Positions 54,450 to 61,336 of a stretch of 61,336 nt of DNA are shown one piece after another. Both the position numbers and the translations under genes were made by a program. Position 1 is the stretch's first letter. Each line of letters opens with the position of its first letter. Under the pieces are notes generated by a model that made no database searches, was not told the DNA's origin, and saw only the letters and a list, made by a program, of their open reading frames with translations. The DNA is from Nemertoderma westbladi (taxonomy: Eukaryota > Xenacoelomorpha > Nemertodermatida > Nemertodermatidae): NCBI GenBank assembly GCA_032718475.1, contig JAUCBJ010007314.1, forward strand, positions 1 through 61,336, read 5' to 3'.

Positions 54450-56157
54450 GATCCCGACCGGTTTGATTTATTTACGCGTCAGCGTCACCGTGTGAATGGA
54501 AAAGAGTTTGTTGTTGTTGTTCCAATATTATCAATAGAGTTCAAATATAATACATGATATAGAGTGATAGCACAGTTTGGATGTAATGACCGGTAATATG
54601 ATATACAATCGGTGACGGCGGTGATGGTATTAAAGTGTCACCGTACTGCCCTAAGTGACTGAGATAAGTGGACAACCAACCGGTAGCAGGACAATATATA
54701 TGTATGATTAGTACACTACTACGGCCTTCGTCCAGTGGATACTCCCCCCCCCCCCCCCCGCTCTCATTGGCTGTTAGCCCACTTCTCGCCTCCACCTCTG
54801 TGGGAGTGCTTCCCCCCCGCTGCTGTTACTTTCCCTCTCCCAAGAGGTTTGACCTATAACCTCTTTTGTGTGGCTCTTTGGGGCCGTGTGTTGTCCCCGT
54901 TATTGGGGGTGATACGAGGTTGATTGTAATCAACCTCGTACTCCCCAATATTGCTTAAAGGCGCCACTTCCCAACTTTATGGGGTTATGTGAGGCGGAAT
55001 TGAATCCGCTCACACTCCCCCCCATGCTATCTTCCCGGTGAGAATTTAGCATCAACCTCTAAGTACGCTTCAATTCCGCTGGAAACCCGATCTACTATCG
55101 GGTGTGGGGTGGAGTTCTCTTACTTGGAGTCGGCTTTCCAGGCCGCTCCCTCTGGGTATGATGTTACTACCCCTCTTTTGGTGCAACCGCAACCTATGTT
55201 GCACCAAGACATCTGGCGTCTCGGTTTGAGACAATTGTGGATTTCTTGTCACACAATTTTTAAAAGCTCTCTCACTCAAACTCCAGCTTCTCACTCTAAC
55301 TCTATCTTACTCTCTCTCTGCTCCACTCTAACTCCAGTCTGTTCTCTCCCCACACCTTAATCGCACTCGTCTGCACTCTCTCTCGCATCCTAAGGCGCTA
55401 AATCTCTTATGTTACCCCTGTGCTATCATTCTATCTTCTTACTTACTTCTTCACTATCTAACTCTCTTACTACTTACTTGCTACTTACTATCTAACTCTC
55501 TTACTACTTACTTACTAACTACTTCCTATCTAACTCTCTAATTCTACTAACTCTAACTAGCTCTCTAACTCTACTAACTCTTCTACCTCTACTAACTCTC
55601 TGACTCCTCTAAGTCTACTAACTCTCTAGCCCTCTAACTAGAACTCTCTAACTCTACCAACTCTTCTAACTACGTGGCGCTTTCGGTGCCCACAACCCTT
55701 CCCTGCCACTCTTATATCTACATGGCGCTTACGGTGCCCACAACCCCTCTACTACTACTTTCTACGTGGCGCTTCCGGTTCCCACAACCCCTCTGCTACT
55801 CGTGGCATGTCAATATACCACACTCCCTTACCCGCCGACTTCTAACGGTACCATGTACCCCTCTACTCCCGTGGTATGTCTATATACCACACTCCCTATA
55901 CCCGCCAACTTCTAACGTTAACTAACTTCTAACTTACTTACTATCTTCTAACTACTACTTACTATCTTCTACTACTTTCTGACTTTCTACTTACTATTAC
56001 TTTCTTACTAACTTCTAACTTTCTTACTATCTTTTCTAGTTATTTGTTATTTTATTATTTATAATTATTTTTAATTATTTATTTGTGTGGGAAGGGTGTC
56101 TCGCCCTCATTCCCACCCCCCTCAGTCCAAAATATTGGACGACTAAACTTCATCTAA
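54450..56157 (-). other. Non-coding 3' region of element 3
   Basis: No convincing frame. It has a C run at 54747, a long inverted repeat at 54901-54950, and from about 55260 to 56060 a pyrimidine-rich (plus strand) stretch of degenerate CTAACT/CTTACT units. Two ~45-70-bp repeat families lie in it: GTGGCGCTTNCGGT-CCCACAACCC near 55676, 55724 and 55766; and CGTGG(C/T)ATGTC(A/T)ATATACCACACTCCC near 55800 and 55868. An LTR may be present but I cannot place its ends, since the matching copy would be outside the window. Confidence 0.45.
54901..54950. repeat. Long inverted repeat (hairpin)
   Basis: TACGAGGTTGATT (54913-54925) pairs with AATCAACCTCGTA (54928-54940) around a 2-nt loop, and the outer TATTGGGG (54901-54908) pairs with CCCCAATA (54943-54950). 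At least 21 paired bases. Confidence 0.9.
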
Positions 56158-56664
56158 CTAGGGTGATTCTTCCAACAGGCACTCTCCCACTGCTCCCCTT
56201 GTAGGTCCTGTAGGATTCGCCGCACTCCCTCTTCCGATTGGTTCTCCCTCTTCTGCTACCCTAAAATCGGGTCTCTCCACCACCTTCTTAAATTTCTGAT
56301 CTCCTGGCGGCAAAATGCCACCCTTCATCTGGTCTCCCGGCGGCAGAATGAAAGGAAATCGGAAGAATAGATAGAACAGAACGAACAATAGTAATCCTAT
56401 CCCTTTCCATCCTGTCTTCTTACTCGACCTCCCCCTTGTCGGTATGCCTCTCAACCAGACCGGCGTCTCTTCCGGACACTCCTCTGGACACTCCTCCAGA
56501 CACTCCTTCCGACACTCCTCCGGACACTCCTCCGGACACTCCTCCGGACTGTTGTCCTCTGGACATCTCGACGTCTGCTCCTCCGGGTTGTCCTCCGGAC
56601 ATCTCGCCGTCCGCTCCTCTCCATCCCCATACCGATACTTGCTGGGACCCTTGTTCCTTCCCAT
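56158..56664 (-). CDS. Small ORF with PEEC repeats and one membrane-like segment (element 3)
   Basis: 168 codons from MGRNKGPSKYRYGDGEE. It contains a row of (P/R/L)EEC-type tetrapeptides at ~36-67 encoded by 12-bp repeats (GGACACTCCTCC on the plus strand), then a hydrophobic stretch GIGLLLFVLFYLFFRFPFIL, then a duplicated LPPGDQ. The repeat region is open in all frames, so the frame is uncertain. It lies where RT would follow protease in a BEL/Pao element. Could be a remnant of a third protein or chance. Confidence 0.4.
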   Translation of the reverse strand: MGRNKGPSKYRYGDGEERTARCPEDNPEEQTSRCPEDNSPEECPEECPEECRKECLEECPEECPEETPVWLRGIPTRGRSSKKTGWKGIGLLLFVLFYLFFRFPFILPPGDQMKGGILPPGDQKFKKVVERPDFRVAEEGEPIGRGSAANPTGPTRGAVGECLLEESP

Positions 56665-56688
56665 TGCCTCAAAGTCTTCCGCATCAAA

Positions 56689-57269
56689 TCAATTCTCCTC
56701 AACCCACTCTCCTACTGTTACTTCCCCGTCTGGCTCATCTACCATCTCCGGTTTCTTCTCTTCGTCCTCTGTGTCTACTGTGCCTGGTAACATGCACCCT
56801 GATGTCTCCGTCACCCTGGATGGAATCTTGGTTTTAACTGGGCTGCTAAGCATCCATCCGAACGGCGTGAGGATCGCCGTCGGACCCCGCTGTCTGTCTT
56901 CGCCAAAGACCGTCTGCATTCTCTCGTGGGCCGTCGGGCAGTCCATATGATGGATACCTTCGAGACGTCCACCTTCGGTATTGAGAAATCGATACTGTCC
57001 AGGAATCTATATTGTTCGACCTCAATGTTGGTTGGTCGCCTGGCGTTGATATTTATCGACTCTATCACCTGAATGGGGTCGATGGTCGCCCCATAGTTGC
57101 ATCCCGGTGCAATCGCTGATATCTTGCACCGTCCCGTCCTCATCTCCAGGACCTCATCTTTATTTGAGACGGTAGTTACCGCCATCCTATTCGGCCTCGT
57201 AGTTAGCCCTATCTCTTCGGCCACCCAATTCTCTACCAGCGTGAAGGCTGCTCCTCTGTCGACCAGCAT
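56689..57269 (-). pseudogene. BEL/Pao protease region (element 3)
   Basis: Minus frame 57269-56811 begins MLVDRGAAFTLVENWVAEEIGL, matching the BEL/Pao protease (ALLDSGS...) but with D-R-G instead of D-S-G. It continues to FSIPKVDVSKV. After a frameshift at ~56945 the other frame reads MDCPTAHERM...GPTAILTPFGWMLSSPV, the conserved LGW.L..PV segment after the protease. A stop follows at ~56689 and no RT is found further along. An in-frame TAA (57270) separates it from gag. Confidence 0.75.
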
Positions 57270-58754
57270 TTATGTTGTGACTGATCGGCCGCCTCGTCCT
57301 GTTATCTTCACTGGTACTACCCCGAGTAGTACTTTCCTCTTTCTCCTTACTCCTGTCGTGCTCGTAGCCATTGTTTGGCCTCCAGTCTCATCCTCTCCTA
57401 TTGCTGTTTCTCTACACTCTCCGGATCTGTGTCCTTCTACCACACATCGATGACATAGTCCGTTTGCATCTGTGTAGGCTATACGATCTTGTTTGGGCAA
57501 CGCTTGCCAGTTCTTACAACTCATGGTCTTATGGGTTCCGTCCCAGTGTAATTGACATTCGAATCCTGGATTATAGCGTTCCCTGTATAGTCCTTCACGT
57601 ATCGCGCGTAGGTTTATATCTACCGATTTAGTGTTTTGGTTATCTAGACTCGGCCTACTGGGTATGTTGGGATTATGTTTATTTGTGGTGTTATTTTCTT
57701 TCTGTCCCTGCCACGGTGTGGCCCTGCTCCCAGCTAACTGTGGGCTTGTAGCCCCCTGTGGGGCCGCGTGTGGTAGCGCCTGTCTTCCTCTCGGGAATGG
57801 ATCTGCAGGATTGTGTTCGGGTTTAGGCCTGTTGTATTCAGTCTTTGGCGCCTTCCCCAAACTATCCTCACTATAGACTGAGTCTGTGATCAGTTCGGCT
57901 TCGTAGTTGAGGAAGCTCGACATTTCTTCTAGGCCCGGTTCCGCACCCTTCTTCTCCCTGGTGGAGAAAGCGATTTTCCTCCAATTGTTGCGCAGCCAGA
58001 TCGGCAGTGCCTGCGCTATCGTGGTGATGTTATTAGATGCGTTGAGTTCGTATGGCGCATCTAGCGTCTTTAACACGATTAGCGCCTTCTCGACTTTGTT
58101 CGCAAATGTCTTTATTCTAACGGGGTTATCCTGTAGGCCACACGATGTTATACCTCTCATGGTTTGCCGGATGATCTTGGCCAGGTGCCCGTACTCCCTG
58201 TCTAGCGCCCGCCATGCTGTCGTGAAGCCACCCTCGATGCCCTGGTACTGCCTCACAATGTCGTATGCTGGGCCTCCTGTATACACCTGTAGATATTTTA
58301 GGCACTCCGCCTGCATCAGGTTCTTCGTCAATATTTCATTGCTGTACATGCGCCGAAATTGCAGGTATTCTTCCGGCCTACTTCCATCGAATTTAAATGG
58401 CTCTACGGGTGGTAACTCGATCCTGGTCTTTAATGCATCGATTAATGTAGCCATTCCCATCGCCTGTGCTTCCAATGGGTTCGATGGATGCTGTACAGAT
58501 TCTCCCGTTGGGTGCGGTCCGCCCATCCTATCTGTTGCCCTTCTCTGCGTCGGGTATATCATTGGGGGTAGCGGCCCCCTCCATATTTCCGTGTCGCATG
58601 ATCTGTTCTCGTCCAGGGGGTTCGATGTTCTTATTCCTGTTTGAGTATATTGTTGATATTGTAATGGGGGAATGTCACCCTGTCCCCCCCCCCCCCCCCC
58701 CCCACCGGTATGTTTGGTACTGGGGTTGATGTTAATATATTGGGGCCCATACAT
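57270..58754 (-). pseudogene. BEL/Pao gag core and zinc knuckle (element 3), 494 codons
   Basis: DUF1759-like gag: PPVEPFKFDGSRPEEYLQFRR, AECLKYLQVYTGGPAYDIV, TTAWRALDREYGH, LPIWLRNNWRKIAF. Zinc knuckle CHRCVVEGHRSGEC (CX2CX4HX4C) preceded by CQLHWDGTHKTMSC. Its N-terminus starts in a Gly run encoded by a C run (plus strand, ~58684-58702). It differs strongly from the gag of elements 1 and 2, so this is another family. The stop TAA at its end is in frame with protease; a single base from TAT or TAC would account for it. Confidence 0.85.
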
Positions 58755-59748
58755 CTATCTGCAATAACTCTCCCCTCCCCCGGATATATGTTATGTCCTT
58801 GCATATTATAGTCATGCTGCTGTGCTGGTACCGATATAGGCCTATCCACTTCTTGCCTACCGGTATGTACTCCGCGACTTCCGGATCTAATCCCGTCGTT
58901 CGCGCTATCCTATCGCCTAAACTATCTCTCCCAGCATGGCCTATAATAGTATGTGCAGTATGGCCTACAGTATGTCCTGCAGTCTGCAAGTGCCCTTCCA
59001 AACCGAAGCTTAATTTTCTCGAATCTCGAATCTCCCCGCGACTACCGTACTCTCGATCAGCAGCAATATCCCGTCGGGAAGTTTCTCTTTGATCCCCTCT
59101 CATGTTCTCGACTTCGTACTGGTACGTTGTGCACCCCTCTCCTGGCGTGCGGTGCGTTTCTCCGGGGCGACGGCAATCTCCCGGAGTTCGACCCCACTGA
59201 CTCCCTAACTCCATCTCTACTATCGACGGCTCGCTATCCGTCCTCGCTCTCCGGTTGCTCCTAGCAACGATTCTTCTATTATTCTCTTCACTTCTTCTCT
59301 CTTCGACCTCCCGGTTAAACTCTACTATTCTTCTTCTCTCTTCAACCTCCCGGTTAAACTCTACTATTCTTCTTCTCTCTTCTGACTGACGTCTCCCCGC
59401 TCGCCCACTCTCGGCGCTAACATCTGACTCTACTCTGTCCGGTTGGACCCTCCTGGGGATACTCGTCATCCCCCTACTATTCTCCGTCGTCGGGTGCTGC
59501 GGTTCACCTATCTCGCCCCGCGCATTATCCGCCGACGCCTGTGGGACATTCTCTGCCCCCCCCCCCCCTCTCGCTACTAATCTCTCGTGGTGGGGCGCCC
59601 GTAGCCCCCCCCCCCCCCCCCACCCGCCACTTCTTGCTTCACTACCTCTTACTTTACTTCTACGTCCCTCTTGTGGGACATTCTCTGCCCCCCCTCTCTC
59701 GCCACTAATCTTCCGTGGTGGGGCGCCCGTAGCCCCCCCCCCCCCCAC
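58732..59748 (-). pseudogene. Gag N-terminal repeat-rich part (element 3)
   Basis: 338 codons. Gly-rich segments from C runs alternate with LRAPHHERLVAR-like units (a ~130-bp tandem repeat, 59545-59790). RRRIVEFNREVEE occurs twice (39-bp tandem repeat, ~59290-59380). A His/Thr-rich segment (HTVGHTAHTIIGH) and AEYIPVGKKWIGLYRY follow. It overlaps the start of the 494-codon frame in another frame. The C runs make the reading frame uncertain. Probably an extended N-terminal gag domain. Confidence 0.55.
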
Positions 59749-59844
59749 TCGCCACTTCTAACTTCACTATCTCTTACTTCACTTCTACACCCCTCTCTAG
59801 TCGACACACTGTCTCTACTGCGGCTGGGTCTACTCACCCCCGCC

Positions 59845-60010
59845 TCTCCCTGTGCAACTGCGTGGCCTGGCAGGCCCCCGTCGGGTTGACTCACCCCCGC
59901 TACTCCCTGCCTAACTACGTGGCCTTGCAGGCTCCCGTCGGGGTCACTCACCCCCGCTACTCCTTGCGTACTAACTATGTTGCCTTGCAGGCTTCGGTTG
60001 GCCGGACCAC
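59845..60010. repeat. Tandem repeat, about three ~57-bp units
   Basis: GTGGCC(T)GGCAGGCNCCCGTCGGG...TCACCCCCGCTACTCC recurs near 59862, 59919 and 59978, encoding a repeated QGVAGVSQPDGGLPGHAV-like peptide on the minus strand. Confidence 0.8.
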
Positions 60011-60122
60011 CTGTGTCTCCTATATTATTATTAATAGCCCCGTTATCAATATTATTATTTAAATTATTTAAATAGAATTATTATTATTTTCTAAATTTAA
60101 ATAATTATTATTCGAATTTATA

Positions 60123-60689
60123 TTATCTATATTTGAATTTAAGATTATTCGGATTATTTTGAATATTTGAATTAGAATTATTATTTTGTATATTTAAATT
60201 AATATTATTATTTGGATTATTTGTATTTAAATTAGAATTACCGGATAAAATATTATTTCCTGCAATGAAAGTTTGATTAGGGTTGTCTACTACGGTACTA
60301 TTAATATTAATATCTTCTAACGTATTATTATTACCCCCCCCCCCCCCCCCGCCCGTACGGTTACACCAGTTCTGGTTCTGTCGCCCGGTGCCTGTAAGTG
60401 GGATATTAACAAACGTTTCCACTACTTCTGGCTCCTCGTAAACACTACCCGAGCCAGCCTCACTCTCTGATAGTCCCAACTGCGCCAGTTCTAGTCGGCG
60501 CTTCTGCTTGGCCTGATATTGCATAAGCCCCCTCAGCCGGGCATGCATATCATCCCGCATACGCTTTCCCTCTCTCTCTCTTTCTCTATCCTCTCGCAAA
60601 CTCTGCTCGGCCAACTCTGTCTCTCTCTCCACCCTCTCTTTACGCTCTTCGCTACTCTTGCTCTCGTTCACCGTGCTCCGCTCGCTCAT
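60123..60689 (-). pseudogene. Gag N-terminal coiled coil and Asn-rich part (element 3)
   Basis: 188 codons: a charged helical part (SSEERKERVERETELAEQ, EDREREREGKRMRDDM), then a Gly run from a C run at 60336, then a long Asn-rich low-complexity tail. No known domain. Likely the N-terminal part of the element 3 gag, but the frame is unsure after the C run. Confidence 0.45.
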
Positions 60690-60810
60690 CTCTCTCTCTT
60701 CCCGCTCCTACGCTCCGCCACCTCTCGCCCTCTTTACATTCCCTGCATTCTCTCTCTCAACACCCTCGCTCCTCTCTCTATTTTCGGTCTACGCGCATGT
60801 TGCGCGACTT

Positions 60811-61143
60811 TCAACCGTCTGGCTCGTCGACGGACTCCCGTCGCCTCTCTGTCCTACTAACTTTCCCCCGCTTTCCGGGGTTCTCGCTAACCGACGAGAC
60901 CGAATCCTCGGAGTTAACCTCGGATTCGCCCTCGTGCGGATCTGCCCAACCCACTAACTTAATTCCCCTAGCATCCACTAAATACGGCCCTATGTACACT
61001 ACTTGGGGCTCCATAATCCCGGATCGCCACAGTTCAAATAGTTCGGTGGCGACCCCCCTCGCTCTCTCACTGGCTAGTTCTCCCTGTCCGAAGCGAACTA
61101 GGTATTTAAAGTGTTTGTTCGACTCACCTAGTCGCTGGCTCAA
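60811..61143 (-). pseudogene. Possible N-terminal ORF of element 3
   Basis: 110 codons starting MSQRLGESNKHFKYLVRFGQGE with VVYIGPYLVDARGIKLVGW, then an acidic Ser-rich part. It lies upstream of the gag pieces in the same direction. No domain recognised. Sequence beyond 61230 is AT-rich and non-coding. Confidence 0.4.
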
Positions 61144-61336
61144 CTTCCCTTGGTCTATCTTTACTCCTTCCCTGGCCTCCTTGAGTTGTTTCTTTGTTGC
61201 GTTGTAGGCTCGCCGGAGCCGCTCACTGGTTCCGACGTCCTCGTCGCCGACCTCTCTATATAGACCTCTATATAGAAAATAATTCGAATAATAATTTAAA
61301 TTTAGAAAATAATAATAATTATAATTTAAATAATGA

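Larger units (their letters stand above)
54450..61336 (-). mobile_element. Element 3: partial BEL/Pao-like element, gag-protease only
   Basis: All recognisable frames are on the minus strand in gag-protease order. The composition is much more C/T-rich on the plus strand than the rest of the window, with six or more long C runs. No RT, RNase H or integrase is present between the protease and the left end at 54450. The right end is outside the window. It may be a non-autonomous deletion derivative. Confidence 0.6.

Noticed and set aside
54435-54460. CTAGAGGATCC at the abrupt end of LINE-B copy 3 resembles a cloning polylinker and might mark a chimeric join.
   Set aside because: Only about 12 bases match, which can easily occur by chance in 61 kb, and LINE fragments often end abruptly. 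Not enough to call an artefact.
56436-56950. Plus-strand frames with PDTPPDTPSDTP or SSGHSSGHSS repeats.
   Set aside because: A 12-bp repeat without stops is open in all frames. The neighbouring gag and protease are on the minus strand, so the minus reading is preferred.
57907-58644. A 245-codon plus-strand frame with Cys/Ser-rich sequence.
   Set aside because: It is antisense to the clear gag core on the minus strand.
1-61336. CRISPR arrays, bacterial operons, ribosome binding sites.
   Set aside because: Spliced exons, LINEs, LTR elements and a Penelope remnant show a eukaryotic genome; the tandem repeats found have no spacer structure.

Overview
This is a gene-poor, repeat-dominated stretch of an animal nuclear genome. 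The non-transposon coding sequence I can support is two tandem F-type lectin domains, each split over two exons with GT/AG introns. Almost everything else is retroelement: BEL/Pao LTR elements, a Ty3/gypsy remnant, two LINE families and a Penelope-like remnant. F-type lectins plus this repertoire, AT-rich DNA, long G/C homopolymers and many TACCGGTA palindromes suggest an invertebrate, probably marine, but I cannot name the species.

Layout: 1-3248 is the 3' part of a BEL/Pao element (element A, + strand) ending in an LTR. 3249-5170 is non-coding with a ~160-bp tandem repeat and a G-run/C-run hairpin. 5170-5868 and 23520-24139 are two halves of one LINE (LINE-A, - strand), split by element 1 (5874-23514, - strand, 17.6 kb, 5-bp duplication GTGAC). 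24691-27976 is a Ty3/gypsy remnant whose front was replaced by a 5'-truncated LINE-B. 28401-29174 is lectin copy A. 30940-31190 and 51393-51599 are the two exons of lectin copy B, whose intron holds element 2 (31250-49591, - strand, 18.3 kb, duplication ACACC, nearly identical LTRs) and a Penelope remnant. 51790-54449 holds two overlapping LINE-B fragments. 54450-61336 is a different BEL/Pao-like element (element 3, - strand) with gag and protease but no reverse transcriptase visible.

The most unusual system is the pair of ~18-kb BEL/Pao elements. In element orientation each reads: 1.2-kb LTR, 1.9-2.2-kb leader, gag with coiled coil and zinc knuckles, aspartic protease, YMDD reverse transcriptase, RNase H, integrase with C-terminal DUF5641-like domain, a 1.6-1.7-kb spacer with a duplicated ~100-bp motif, two extra reading frames (X1, 240 aa; X2, 1143 aa), and the 3' LTR. 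X2 has a predicted coiled coil, three zinc-knuckle-like motifs and a basic tail, and no membrane segment that I can see. It is therefore not envelope-like; it looks like a second nucleic-acid-binding structural protein. I recognise neither X1 nor X2. Element 1 keeps X1/X2 intact but has a broken gag-pol; element 2 keeps the 3' gag-pol open (2044 codons) but has a deleted X1/X2 and an interrupted gag.
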